Below are positions 44,536-53,081 of a stretch of DNA of 64,000 bases, in pieces. The stretch lies in assembly GCA_934512135.1 (NCBI GenBank), contig CAKSWT010000009.1, positions 47,550-111,549 of the forward strand, read 5' to 3'. The notes below the pieces were generated by a model that did no database searches, was not told where the DNA came from, and saw only the letters and a list, made by a program, of their open reading frames with translations. Numbering within the stretch: the first letter of the stretch is position 1; the number at the start of each line of letters is the position of its first letter. Source of the stretch: an uncultured Oscillospiraceae bacterium (GTDB taxonomy: Bacteria > Bacillota > Clostridia > Oscillospirales > Oscillospiraceae). Made by a program: the position numbers and the translations under genes.

Positions 44536-45975
44536 ATGGAACATCTGACCACAGAGCTTCTGGTCATTGGCGGCGGCGCCGCCGGCCTTGCCGCCGCTGC
44601 CGCTGCCGCAGAGCAGGGCGTTCAGGTAACCGTGGCGGAGGCCATGGCCGCCGTGGGAGGCAACGGGCTGTTTCCCCGGGGGGTATTCGGCGTGGACAGC
44701 CCCCTCCAGCGGAAAAAGCTGGTGTTTGCCGACCCGGACCAGCTCTTTACCCGATGCATGGAATATTCCCACTGGAAAATCGACGGCCGCATTATCCGCC
44801 GCCTCATTGACAAAAGCGGCGACACCATCTCCTGGCTGATGGACAAGGGGGTGGACTTCTGCGACGTGGTCCACCACACCCCCAATCAGTCCCCGGAGGT
44901 ATTCCACATCACCAGCCCCAAGGAAAACGCCGGAAGCGTGGTGATCCGCTGCCTCAAGGCCTTCTGCCTGGAACGGGGCGTCACCCTGCTGACCTCCACC
45001 CGGGGCAAGTCCCTGGTCCGGGATGCCCAGGGCGCCGTGGTGGGGGCGATTTTGACCCGGAAAGACGGCCAGGAGCTGGAGATCCGGGCTCAGCGGGTTC
45101 TGGTGGCCACGGGAGGCTTCTCCGGAAACCGGGAGATGATCGAGCGGTACTATCCCAATTTCCGCTGGGATGAGGTCCCTGCCGGAGGCGGTATGCGCCA
45201 CCCCGGAGACGGCGTCCGGATGGCCCTGGAGGCCGGGGCGGACATTGAGGGGAACTTCGCCATGGAAATCGCCGCCCCCAAGATCAAAGGCTACGCCCCG
45301 CTGAATCTGGTGCTGGGGAAGCCCTATCTGATTTGGCTCAACCGCTTTGGCCGCCGCTTCGCCGACGAGGGAATCGTCTACAACTTCGCCATGGCCGCCA
45401 ACGCCGTAATGGCTCAGCCCGGCAGCAAGGTCTGGGTGGTCTTTACCCAGAGCCAGCTGGACAAGACCCTGTCCGACGGCAGAGACATGATCGAGCTGAT
45501 TCACATCGACCCCAACGCCGAGGCCCAGCTTCCCGCCGCCCTGGAGCAGGCCATGGCCGGAGGGATTCTGAAAAAAGCCCAAAGTCCCCAGGAGCTGGGA
45601 GAATTTATCGGCTGCTCCGGCCAGGCGGTGGCCCAGGCGGTGGAGGAGTACAACCGGTTCTGCCGGGAGGGACGGGACCGGCTCTTTGCCAAGGACCGGC
45701 GGTATCTGCTGGCCATGGAGGAGGGTCCCTACTACGCCATTGCCGCCGGGGCGGATATGCTCATCACCCACGGAGGCATCCGGGTCAACGAATTCTTCCA
45801 GGCGCTGCGGCCGGACTACACCCCGGTTCCGGGGCTGTATATGGCGGGAGTGGACTTCGGCGGCGCCGACGCCGACGTGTACAATGTGGAAATGAGCGGC
45901 CACGGCTTCGGCTTTGCCCTGAACTCCGGCCGCATGGCGGGAGAGCACGCCGCCCAGTCCATTTTGGGCCGCTGA
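44536..45975 (+). CDS. FAD-dependent oxidoreductase (fumarate reductase/KstD-like flavoprotein)
   Basis: 479 residues of the FAD_binding_2 family: dinucleotide motif LLVIGGGAAGLAAAAAAAE at the start, a capping domain with ATGGFSGNREMIERY, and the C-terminal YMAGVDFGGADADVYNVEMSG followed by FGFALNSGRMAGE. Relatives reduce fumarate-type or steroid C=C bonds; no covalent heme or FMN domain is attached and there is no signal peptide. GGAGG precedes the ATG. Two small membrane-protein genes follow after 100 bp on the same strand and may be linked. Substrate unknown. Confidence 0.85.
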   Translation: MEHLTTELLVIGGGAAGLAAAAAAAEQGVQVTVAEAMAAVGGNGLFPRGVFGVDSPLQRKKLVFADPDQLFTRCMEYSHWKIDGRIIRRLIDKSGDTISWLMDKGVDFCDVVHHTPNQSPEVFHITSPKENAGSVVIRCLKAFCLERGVTLLTSTRGKSLVRDAQGAVVGAILTRKDGQELEIRAQRVLVATGGFSGNREMIERYYPNFRWDEVPAGGGMRHPGDGVRMALEAGADIEGNFAMEIAAPKIKGYAPLNLVLGKPYLIWLNRFGRRFADEGIVYNFAMAANAVMAQPGSKVWVVFTQSQLDKTLSDGRDMIELIHIDPNAEAQLPAALEQAMAGGILKKAQSPQELGEFIGCSGQAVAQAVEEYNRFCREGRDRLFAKDRRYLLAMEEGPYYAIAAGADMLITHGGIRVNEFFQALRPDYTPVPGLYMAGVDFGGADADVYNVEMSGHGFGFALNSGRMAGEHAAQSILGR

Positions 45976-46075
45976 GAACCCCCGTCCCTTGACAGGGCTC
46001 CGGAAACTTTTTATCATAACACCATGGTCCAAAGGGTTTTGGCCCTTTGGCACACTGGTATGGGAGGAATAAACT

Positions 46076-46447
46076 ATGGCATGTTTTGTTGCGCCGGTGA
46101 CGGAGGCCGTGGCCACCACCATCGTCACGAAAATCGTCAGCCGGAAGGAGTCTCCGGCCCCGGAGGGCACTATCCCCCTCTCCCGGAAGCTGGGCTGGCT
46201 CAATAAAATGCTCTGGGGCGGCTCTGCGCTGCTGGCCTTTGAGCATCTTTGGCACGGAGAGGTCACCCCTTGGTTCCCCTTCCTCACTGCCGCGGCCAAT
46301 CCTGAGGATGCGGCGGTGATGTTCCACGAAATCGCCACAGTGGGTGTTTCCATGTCCCTGGTGGTCACCGGGGTGTGGGCGGCCATGGTGCTGGTGAGCA
46401 ATGCCCTGGTCCGGCGGAAGGCCCGGCACGGGGAGGAGACCCTATGA
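46076..46447 (+). CDS. Small membrane protein (two helices)
   Basis: 123 residues starting CFVAPVTEAVATTIVTKIV, with two hydrophobic segments (around WGGSALLAFEHLW and VSMSLVVTGVWAAMVLVSNAL) and a basic tail. The ATG has GGGAGG upstream. Its end overlaps the next gene's ATG (ATGA), so the pair is one translational unit. A hairpin (CCAAAGGG/CCCTTTGG, 46029-46050) lies before it. The same kind of pair is common in Clostridia genomes, but I know no function. Confidence 0.7.
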   Translation: MACFVAPVTEAVATTIVTKIVSRKESPAPEGTIPLSRKLGWLNKMLWGGSALLAFEHLWHGEVTPWFPFLTAAANPEDAAVMFHEIATVGVSMSLVVTGVWAAMVLVSNALVRRKARHGEETL

Positions 46448-46758
46448 CCCTGCTGATTACCCTGTTTGCCGCCATTGTCTCCACGGTGGTCTGGTACCTC
46501 CACGCCCCCCAGGACGACCTGAAGGTCAGCACCCTGTGCTTTCTCTACTGGGGCGCATCCCTGATGTGGCTGGTGGACGGTATCTTTGAATTTGTGGAGC
46601 TGGGCGCGGCCTATTTCACCCCCGCCCCCCTGGACATGCTCAACGACCTGTTTTTGGGCCTGTCTGTGGTGGCCCTGGGCCTGGTGATCTGGCTGGTGGC
46701 CCTGATGATTCGGGACCCCAAGGGCGCCCTGCGAGCTGCGCTGCTGCATCGGAAATAA
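46444..46758 (+). CDS. Small membrane protein (three helices)
   Basis: 104 residues, mostly membrane: TLLITLFAAIVSTVVWYL, then TLCFLYWGASLMWLVDGIF and LFLGLSVVALGLVIWLVALM, with a short basic end. Start overlaps the previous gene's stop by 4 bp (ATGA). Probably forms a complex with the preceding protein. Unknown function. Confidence 0.7.
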   Translation: MTLLITLFAAIVSTVVWYLHAPQDDLKVSTLCFLYWGASLMWLVDGIFEFVELGAAYFTPAPLDMLNDLFLGLSVVALGLVIWLVALMIRDPKGALRAALLHRK

Positions 46759-46771
46759 GAAGAAGGCCCCC

Positions 46772-47225
46772 GCTCCATATGGGAGCGGGGTTTTCCGCTG
46801 CATAGCGGAAGGACGCCCTCCGGGGGCCATACTTTCTGCTCGCACAGAAAGTATGGAGAAAGATGCGCCAAAGGGGCACGGCCCCTTTGGAATCCCCACA
46901 AATCTGGAGTGCCTGCTTCTGTGGTTTTCTACGTCAAGGGGTTGCCTACCCGTGGCCGTCAAAAACCCTCCTGGTTTTTGCGGCCCGCTGATTGTGCGAT
47001 GCACTTCTTGTCCGATCTCTAGGAGACTTCCAAGGTCGGACATTGGAGGTACAGCCTACAGCGTTCGCCGCTGGGAGCAGAGCGAACCAGACGGCGGCGG
47101 GGATGCACCGCCAAAGGAGCGTACCACAGGACGGGGCAGTTGTCCTTTGTGGGATTACAAAGGGCCGTGCCCTTTGGTGACTCTTTCCCCCACCTTTCTG
47201 GTCAGTCAGAAAGGTGGGCCCCCGG
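46772..47225 (-). repeat. Dispersed structured repeat, copy A (inverted)
   Basis: Core 46827-47218. It has a right-end hairpin at 46827-46856 (CCATACTTTCTG...CAGAAAGTATGG) and a left-end hairpin at 47189-47218 (CCCACCTTTCTG...CAGAAAGGTGGG), each followed inwards by GGAAAGA-like spacers and a CAAAGGG/CCCTTTG stem. The centre contains the shared segment including AGCGGCGAACGCTGTAGG (here its complement). It lies between the small membrane-protein genes and tRNA-Val, in reverse orientation to the other copies, and is the most diverged. The flank 46772-46826 holds two short hairpins (CCCCGCTCC/GGAGCGGGG and CCGCTGCATAGCGG). Confidence 0.8.
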
Positions 47226-47405
47226 AGGGACGTCGTCGCAAAGTCCGCTTTGCCTCGGGCTTCCGCCGGTCGCCCTCGGCCCGCTTCCTTGCTCCTTCTT
47301 TCCCCAGCAAACCCGCTTCGCTGGGCTTTGCCGGGGACCTCATTTCCCGCTGGGCAGCGGGAACAGCAAAAAGAAACCCCATGGAATCCTAAGATTCCAT
47401 GGGGT

Positions 47406-47482
<77 letters not shown>

Positions 47483-47490
47483 ATAAATGT

Positions 47491-47564
47491 TGGAGCGGGT
47501 GGGGGGAATCGAACCCCTGTATTCAGCTTGGGAAGCTGATGTTCTGCCATTGAACTACACCCGC
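47491..47564 (-). tRNA. tRNA-Gly (CCC)
   Basis: A 74-nt cloverleaf with encoded CCA; acceptor GCGGGTG/CACCCGC, anticodon CCC in loop TTCCCAA, T-arm GGGGTTCGATTCCCC. First gene of the two-tRNA unit. Confidence 0.93.
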
Positions 47565-47576
47565 AATGTGACATTG

Positions 47577-47605
47577 ATTATAGCATAGGCTCCCCGGAAT
47601 TGCAA
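47577..47605 (-). promoter_or_regulatory. Promoter of tRNA-Gly/tRNA-Val unit
   Basis: Minus-strand TTGCAA (complement of 47600-47605) and TATAAT (complement of 47577-47582), 17 bp apart, just upstream of tRNA-Gly. Confidence 0.85.
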
Positions 47606-47689
47606 GAGGAAATTTGAAAAAAATTTGTTTTATCCCGAAATACCCAGACAGACCGGGGAAGCGCCTTGATTTTACGGTAAAAACTGCCG

Positions 47690-47719
47690 TAGACAAATGA
47701 TTCTCTCCCATGCTATGAT
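47690..47719 (+). promoter_or_regulatory. Likely promoter of rnf operon
   Basis: TAGACA (47690-47695) and TATGAT (47714-47719), 18 bp apart, about 78 bp before the rnfC start. Confidence 0.6.
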
Positions 47720-47796
47720 AACATCTAGGAAAATATGTGTCCTGGAAATATCATCCAGGCACAGCTCCGAAGTCTATATGAGAGGTGAAAGAAACT

Positions 47797-49119
47797 ATGG
47801 CTGGGTTTTTCGGCGGGGTACACCCCAATGACAAAAAATCCCTCACCTGCGAGGAGGCCATCCGGCCCCTCCCTGCCCCCAAGCAGGTGGTGATCCCCAT
47901 GTCCATGCACATCGGCGCCCCTTGCAAGCCTCTGGTGAAAAAAGGCGACAGCGTGACGGTGGGACAGATGATCGGCGACAACGCCGGGCTCTGCGTCCCC
48001 GTTCACGCCTCTGTCTCCGGCACCGTGGCAGCGGTGGAGCCTCGGCCCCATCCCAACGGCACCATGGTCATGAGCGTGGTCATTACCAACGACTTTCAGG
48101 ACACCCTATGTCCTGACCTCCAGCCCCCCCAGGACCCTGAGTCCCTGTCCGGGGAGGAGCTTACCCGCATCATCCATCAGGCGGGCATCGCAGGCATGGG
48201 CGGCGCCACCTTCCCCACAGACGTGAAGATCTCCTCCGGTCTGGGGAAGCTGGACACCATTATTGTAAACGCCGCCGAATGCGAGCCCTACATCACCGCC
48301 GATGACCGGCTCCTCCGGGAGACCCCCCAGCGGGTGATCCGGGGCCTCCGGATCCTGCTGAAGATCTTTGGCCTGGACAAGGGATACATCGGCATTGAGG
48401 CCAACAAGAAAACCGCCATCTCCACGCTCAAGGACCAGGTGGGTCCCGATATTGAGGTCCGGGTACTAAAGACCCGGTACCCCCAGGGCGCGGAAAAGCA
48501 GCTGATTCAGACCATCACCGGCCGGCAGGTGCCTCCCGGCGGTCTCCCGGCCGCAGTGGGCTGCGGCGTGTTCAATGCCGCCACCTGCGCCGCCATCTGC
48601 GACGCGGTTTATGAGGGTATGCCCCTGGTGTGCCGGGCCGTCACCGTCACCGGCAGCGCCATCCAGACCCCCTCCAACTTCCTGGCCCCCATCGGCACCC
48701 CCTATCAGGACCTGATCGACGCGGCAGGGGGCTTCGCCTCGGATCCCTACAAGGTCCTCTCCGGCGGCCCCATGATGGGCATCGCCCAGTTTGATCTCGC
48801 CGTCCCGGTAATCAAGGGCACCAACGCCATCACCTGCTTCTCCCAGAAGGACAAGGTGGAGGTCCAGCATCCCCACTGCATCCGCTGCGGCCGGTGCGTC
48901 ACCGTCTGCCCCATGCATCTGATGCCCCTGTACCTCTATCAGGCGGAGCGGAAGGACAACATTGAGGACCTCAACCGCCGGAATATCTCCGACTGCATCG
49001 AGTGCGGCTCCTGCGCCTATATCTGCCCGGCCCGCATTCCCCTGGTGCAGAGCTTTAAAAACGCCAAGGCCAAGGTCAAGGCCGCTGCGGCAAAAAATCA
49101 GGAAGGAGGGCGCAAGTGA
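47797..49119 (+). CDS. rnfC: Rnf complex subunit C (NADH-binding, Fe-S)
   Basis: 440 residues. N-terminal start FFGGVHPNDKKSLTCEEA, NADH/FMN-binding region (GIAGMGGATFPTDVKIS, then IVNAAECEPYITADDRLL), and two 4Fe-4S motifs near the end (CIRCGRCVTVCPMHLMP; CIECGSCAYICPARIPL). RnfC receives or gives electrons to NADH on the cytoplasmic side. The ATG at 47797 is chosen over the in-frame GTG at 47785 because GAGAGG sits at proper spacing. First gene of rnfCDGEAB. Confidence 0.95.
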   Translation: MAGFFGGVHPNDKKSLTCEEAIRPLPAPKQVVIPMSMHIGAPCKPLVKKGDSVTVGQMIGDNAGLCVPVHASVSGTVAAVEPRPHPNGTMVMSVVITNDFQDTLCPDLQPPQDPESLSGEELTRIIHQAGIAGMGGATFPTDVKISSGLGKLDTIIVNAAECEPYITADDRLLRETPQRVIRGLRILLKIFGLDKGYIGIEANKKTAISTLKDQVGPDIEVRVLKTRYPQGAEKQLIQTITGRQVPPGGLPAAVGCGVFNAATCAAICDAVYEGMPLVCRAVTVTGSAIQTPSNFLAPIGTPYQDLIDAAGGFASDPYKVLSGGPMMGIAQFDLAVPVIKGTNAITCFSQKDKVEVQHPHCIRCGRCVTVCPMHLMPLYLYQAERKDNIEDLNRRNISDCIECGSCAYICPARIPLVQSFKNAKAKVKAAAAKNQEGGRK

Positions 49120-50114
49120 TGGATCAGGAAAACATCAATCTCACCATATCCTGCTCTCCCCATATTCACGCCCCGGACAACACCCGGAGCATTATGCTGG
49201 ACGTGGTCATCGCCTTGATCCCCGCCATGTTGGGGGCCGGCTTCTTCTTCGGCCTGCGGGCCCTGATGGTCATGGCCGTATCTGTGGCAGGCTGTGTGTT
49301 CTTTGAGTGGCTCTATCGGTTCCTGCTGAAAAAGGACCAGACCCTGGGGGACTGCTCCGCCATTGTCACGGGGCTGCTTCTGGCCCTGGTGTGCCCTGCC
49401 ACCATCCCCTATTGGGCCATTCTCATTGGAGACTTCTTCGCCATTGTGGTGGTGAAGCAGCTCTTCGGCGGCATTGGCTGCAACTTCTTAAACCCCGCCC
49501 TGGCCGGCCGTGCCTTTCTGTTCTCCTACCCGGTGATGATGACCACCTGGGTGAAGGTGGGCACCAAGCTCTCCCTCTTTGGCTCCAACGCCGACGCGGT
49601 GACCTCCGCCACCCCCCTGAGCTATCTCCACCAGGGACTTCTCCCCAAAACCGGGCTGCTGGACTGCCTCATCGGCACCGTGGGCGGCTCCATGGGTGAG
49701 ACCTCGGCCATTTTGCTTCTGGTGGGCCTTCTATATCTGCTGGTGCGGAAGGTCGTCTCCCTGCGGATTCCCCTGAGCTTTGTGGCCACCGTGGCGGTGA
49801 TCGCCCTGGTGTTCCCCCAGGGGAACGACCGGCTGCTGTGGACCGGCTATCAGGTGCTCTCCGGAGGCCTGCTGCTGGGGGCCATCTTTATGGCCACGGA
49901 CTACGCCACCTCTCCGGTGACCAAGCTGGGCCAGATCATCTACGGCGTGGGCTGTGGCGTAATCACCATGGCCATCCGGTATCTGGGGGCCTATCCCGAG
50001 GGCGTCAGCTACGCCATTCTCATCATGAACGTCACGGTATTCCTGCTGGACAAGGTGGGCATGCCCCGCCGGTTCGGCGCCGGTAAACGCAAAAAGGAGG
50101 CGGCAGGGAAATGA
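49119..50114 (+). CDS. rnfD: Rnf complex subunit D
   Basis: 331 residues, about nine membrane helices. The conserved start SCSPHIHAPDNTRSIMLDVV and the flavin attachment region DAVTSATPLSYLHQG, with Thr as the expected covalent FMN site, identify RnfD. It is part of the membrane core that couples electron flow to Na+ or H+ pumping. GGAAGGAGGG lies 8 bp before the ATG at 49119; the ATG overlaps the rnfC stop. Confidence 0.95.
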   Translation: MDQENINLTISCSPHIHAPDNTRSIMLDVVIALIPAMLGAGFFFGLRALMVMAVSVAGCVFFEWLYRFLLKKDQTLGDCSAIVTGLLLALVCPATIPYWAILIGDFFAIVVVKQLFGGIGCNFLNPALAGRAFLFSYPVMMTTWVKVGTKLSLFGSNADAVTSATPLSYLHQGLLPKTGLLDCLIGTVGGSMGETSAILLLVGLLYLLVRKVVSLRIPLSFVATVAVIALVFPQGNDRLLWTGYQVLSGGLLLGAIFMATDYATSPVTKLGQIIYGVGCGVITMAIRYLGAYPEGVSYAILIMNVTVFLLDKVGMPRRFGAGKRKKEAAGK

Positions 50115-50647
50115 CACAGACCAAGGGCTATTTCGTCAGGCTCACCGTGACCCTGCTGGTGATCTCCGCAGTGGTGGCGGGGCTGCTGGGCCTCACCAAC
50201 CATGTGACGGCGGACAAAATCGCCGTCCTCAACCAGGAAAAGACCGCAGCCTCCATGGAGCAGGTCCTGCCCGCAGACAGCTACACCCCCCTGGACTACT
50301 CCGGCAGTCAGGCCGAGGTGGCGGCGGTGTATCAGGCGGGAGACCAGGGCTATGTGGTGGAGGTCACCCCCGCAGGCTTCGGCGGCACCATTGACATGGT
50401 GGTGGGGGTGAAAACCGACGGCACCGTGTCCGGGGTGGCCATTATCTCCATGTCCGAGACCTCGGGCCTGGGGGCCAACGCCTCCAAGGACAGCTTCCGG
50501 AGCCAGTTTACCGGCAAATCCGGAGAATTGGCCGTCACCAAGGACGGCGGCGACATCGACGCCCTCACCGGCGCCACCATCACTTCCCGGGCTGTGACCC
50601 AAGGCGTCAACACGGCGCTCCAGGTGGCCGCCCAGCTGATGGGTTAA
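50111..50647 (+). CDS. rnfG: Rnf complex subunit G (FMN-binding)
   Basis: 178 residues: one N-terminal membrane anchor (LTVTLLVISAVVAGLLGL) and an outside FMN-binding domain with the motif DALTGATITSRAVT, in which a Thr becomes covalently linked to FMN. Shorter than proteobacterial RnfG but normal for Clostridia. Start overlaps the rnfD stop by 4 bp. Confidence 0.94.
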   Translation: MTQTKGYFVRLTVTLLVISAVVAGLLGLTNHVTADKIAVLNQEKTAASMEQVLPADSYTPLDYSGSQAEVAAVYQAGDQGYVVEVTPAGFGGTIDMVVGVKTDGTVSGVAIISMSETSGLGANASKDSFRSQFTGKSGELAVTKDGGDIDALTGATITSRAVTQGVNTALQVAAQLMG

Positions 50648-50659
50648 GGAGGGGTTCCC

Positions 50660-51289
50660 ATGAATGTGAAAAAACAATTCAAAGACGGACTGCTGACCCA
50701 GAACCCGGTGCTGGTCCAGCTGCTGGGCATGTGCTCCACCATGGCCATCACCACCACCCTGTTTAACGGCCTGGGCATGGGCATCTGCGTCACCATTATC
50801 CTGCTGTGCTCCAATATCGTCATCTCCCTGCTCCGGAAGGTCATTCCCTCGAAAATCCGAATCGCCGCCTATGTGGTGGTCATCGCCGGATTCGTGACCA
50901 TTGTGGACCTGCTGATGCAGGCCTATCTCCCGGACCTCAGCGAATCTCTGGGCATCTTTATCCCCCTGATCGTGGTGAACTGCATCATTCTGGGCCGGGC
51001 GGAGGCCTTCGCCTCCAAAAATACCGTGGCCGCCTCTGCCCTGGACGGCATCTTCCAGGGCCTGGGCTACACCATTGTGCTGGTGATTATGTGCGTGGTC
51101 CGGGAGCTTTTGGGCTCCGGTACCTTCGGCGGAGGCCTGCTGGGCCCCGACGGCGCCGGCATCCGGATTCTTCCGGAGCAGTTCCCGGCGATGATGCTCA
51201 TTCTCCCGGTGGGCGGCTTCCTGACCCTGGGTGTGCTCATTGCCGCCGTTCAGTACTTCCTGCAGAAGAAAGGAGGCAGTGAGAAATGA
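50660..51289 (+). CDS. rnfE: Rnf complex subunit E
   Basis: 209 residues, six membrane helices; identifying parts are GLLTQNPVLVQLLGMCSTMA and FIPLIVVNCIILGRAEAFAS, the latter being the shared RnfA/RnfE motif with a cysteine that may carry a membrane 2Fe-2S cluster. TAAGGAGG precedes the ATG. Its stop overlaps the rnfA ATG. Confidence 0.95.
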   Translation: MNVKKQFKDGLLTQNPVLVQLLGMCSTMAITTTLFNGLGMGICVTIILLCSNIVISLLRKVIPSKIRIAAYVVVIAGFVTIVDLLMQAYLPDLSESLGIFIPLIVVNCIILGRAEAFASKNTVAASALDGIFQGLGYTIVLVIMCVVRELLGSGTFGGGLLGPDGAGIRILPEQFPAMMLILPVGGFLTLGVLIAAVQYFLQKKGGSEK

Positions 51290-51864
51290 AGCTCCTCTCC
51301 ATTGCCATTGGGGCAATTCTGGTCAACAACTTTATTCTCTCCCAGTTCCTGGGGATCTGCCCGTTTATGGGGGTGTCCAAAAAGATGGACACCGCCCTGG
51401 GCATGGGCGTGGCGGTGACCTTTGTCATGGGGGTGGCCTCTGCGGTCACCTATGCGGTGAACCTGCTGCTGGTCCAGCTGGGCCTGGACTATATGCAGAC
51501 CGTGGCCTACATTCTGGTGATTGCGGCCCTGGTACAGCTCATTGAGATGTTTTTGCAAAAAACCGTCCCGGCGCTGTACTCCGCCCTGGGCATCTATCTG
51601 CCGCTGATTACCACCAACTGCGCAGTGCTGGGCGTGGCCCTGCAGAACACCCAGAACCACTACACCTTCATTCAGTCCGTGGTCTACGGCGTCACCGGCG
51701 GCCTTGGCTTTACCCTGGCCATTGTCCTCTTCGCCTCGGTGCGGGAGCGGCTGGCCGCCTCCAGCGACTGCCCCAAGTGCTTTGAGGGCTTTCCGCTGGC
51801 GCTGATCTCCGCAGGCCTGATTGCCCTGGCCTTTATGGGCTTCCAGGGCCTGAGCATCGGTTAA
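51286..51864 (+). CDS. rnfA: Rnf complex subunit A
   Basis: 192 residues, six membrane helices, homologous to RnfE but in the opposite membrane orientation. Markers: ILVNNFILSQFLGICPFMGV and YLPLITTNCAVLGVAL, with cysteines proposed to bind the intramembrane iron-sulfur cluster. Start overlaps the rnfE stop (ATGA). Confidence 0.95.
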   Translation: MKLLSIAIGAILVNNFILSQFLGICPFMGVSKKMDTALGMGVAVTFVMGVASAVTYAVNLLLVQLGLDYMQTVAYILVIAALVQLIEMFLQKTVPALYSALGIYLPLITTNCAVLGVALQNTQNHYTFIQSVVYGVTGGLGFTLAIVLFASVRERLAASSDCPKCFEGFPLALISAGLIALAFMGFQGLSIG

Positions 51865-51874
51865 GGAGGCTGCT

Positions 51875-52699
51875 ATGAATATTGTATATGCGATTTTAAT
51901 GCTGGGCATTATGGGCGGCGTCTTCGGTCTGGTGCTGGCCGTGGCCTCCAAGGTGTTCTACGTCCAGAAGGACGAGCGGCTGGAGCCGGTGACCCAGGCC
52001 CTTCCCGGGGCCAACTGCGGCGGCTGCGGCTACAGCGGCTGCGGCGCCTATGCCCAGGCCATTGTAGAGGGCAGCGCCCCTCTGGGGCTCTGCGCCGCCG
52101 GAGGCAAGGAAAGCGTAGACGCCATTGCCGCCATTATGGGGGTGGAGTCGGTGGAAATGAGCCGCCAGGTGGCTCTGGTGAAATGCCGGGGACATCACGC
52201 CTCCAAAAAGGGCCGCTATGAGGGCCTCCAGGACTGCGCCGCCGCGGCGAAGATCGCCGGAAACGGCCCCAATCAGTGCGCCTACGGCTGTCTGGGCTTC
52301 GGCAGCTGCGTCAAGGCCTGTCCCCAGGGCGCCATCCAGGTGGTGGACGGGGTGGCCCGGGTGGACCACGAGAAGTGCATCGGCTGTATGGCCTGCGCCT
52401 CTGCCTGCCCCCGGGGCATCATCGAGGCGGTTCCCTATGACCAGGACATTGTGGTGGCCTGCTCCTCCCAGGAGAAGGGCGCCGCCCTGCGGAAGTTCTG
52501 CGACATCGGCTGCATCGGCTGTCATCTGTGCGAAAAGGTCTGTCCCAACGGCGCCATTACGGTGGTGGACAATCTGGCCCGCATCGACTACACCAAATGC
52601 ACCAGCTGCTCCCTGTGCGCAGAGAAGTGCCCCCGGCACCTGATTGCAGACTGCAACCTGAAAAACGAATTCAACGTGGTGGAGCCGAAGGCTCGGTAA
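51875..52699 (+). CDS. rnfB: Rnf complex subunit B (ferredoxin-like)
   Basis: 274 residues: membrane anchor, then a 4Fe-4S domain (GANCGGCGYSGCGAYAQAI), then several ferredoxin motifs (CAYGCLGFGSCVKACPQGAI; CIGCMACASACPRGII; CIGCHLCEKVCPNGAI; CTSCSLCAEKCPRHLI). It takes electrons from reduced ferredoxin and feeds the complex, so the operon links ferredoxin oxidation to NAD+ reduction and ion pumping. TAAGGAGG precedes the ATG. Last gene of the operon, followed by a strong terminator. Confidence 0.95.
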   Translation: MNIVYAILMLGIMGGVFGLVLAVASKVFYVQKDERLEPVTQALPGANCGGCGYSGCGAYAQAIVEGSAPLGLCAAGGKESVDAIAAIMGVESVEMSRQVALVKCRGHHASKKGRYEGLQDCAAAAKIAGNGPNQCAYGCLGFGSCVKACPQGAIQVVDGVARVDHEKCIGCMACASACPRGIIEAVPYDQDIVVACSSQEKGAALRKFCDIGCIGCHLCEKVCPNGAITVVDNLARIDYTKCTSCSLCAEKCPRHLIADCNLKNEFNVVEPKAR

Positions 52700-52707
52700 G
52701 CCCCAAA

Positions 52708-52747
52708 GCCCCCGTCCCGATAAATTCTTCGGGACGGGGGCTTTTTT
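52708..52747 (+). terminator. Terminator of rnf operon
   Basis: Stem GCCCCCGTCCC/GGGACGGGGGC followed by TTTTTT. Confidence 0.92.
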
Positions 52748-52860
52748 GCCCTTCTGGGGGCATCCAGGGGCCCACAGCGGTTTTACACAGATTTCATCTA
52801 TGGGGACAGGCGGATTTTACAGTGCCGTGGTATGATAGCGCCAGAAAGGGAGTGACCCAT

Positions 52861-53025
52861 ATGGAACATACCAAACTGCTTCTGCTGGTGAGCGGCGTTA
52901 TCATCTGTCTGTTGGGGCTGTGGACGGGACTGCTGCTGGTGGGCGGCCTGGGCATCGCCCTGCTGGCGTGCTATGGCTTTCTGCTGATCTGGCAGCAGAT
53001 GCTGGTAAGCGCGGAGCTGCGATAA
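52861..53025 (+). CDS. Small membrane protein
   Basis: 54 residues: a short polar start (EHTKLL), two hydrophobic stretches (LLLVSGVIICLLGLWTGLL; GLGIALLACYGFLLIWQQM) and a short end. AAAGGGAG lies 7-8 bp before the ATG, and a hairpin ends the unit, so it is probably a real gene. No family recognised. Confidence 0.6.
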   Translation: MEHTKLLLLVSGVIICLLGLWTGLLLVGGLGIALLACYGFLLIWQQMLVSAELR

Positions 53026-53028
53026 GAA

Positions 53029-53062
53029 AGCGTCCCCGGAACAAAGGTGTTCCGGGGACGCT
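53029..53062. terminator. Bidirectional terminator
   Basis: A 15-bp stem (AGCGTCCCCGGAACA/TGTTCCGGGGACGCT) between the convergent small membrane protein and solute-binding lipoprotein genes. Confidence 0.85.
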
Positions 53063-53081
53063 GTTAAAGGGGAAAATGTTC

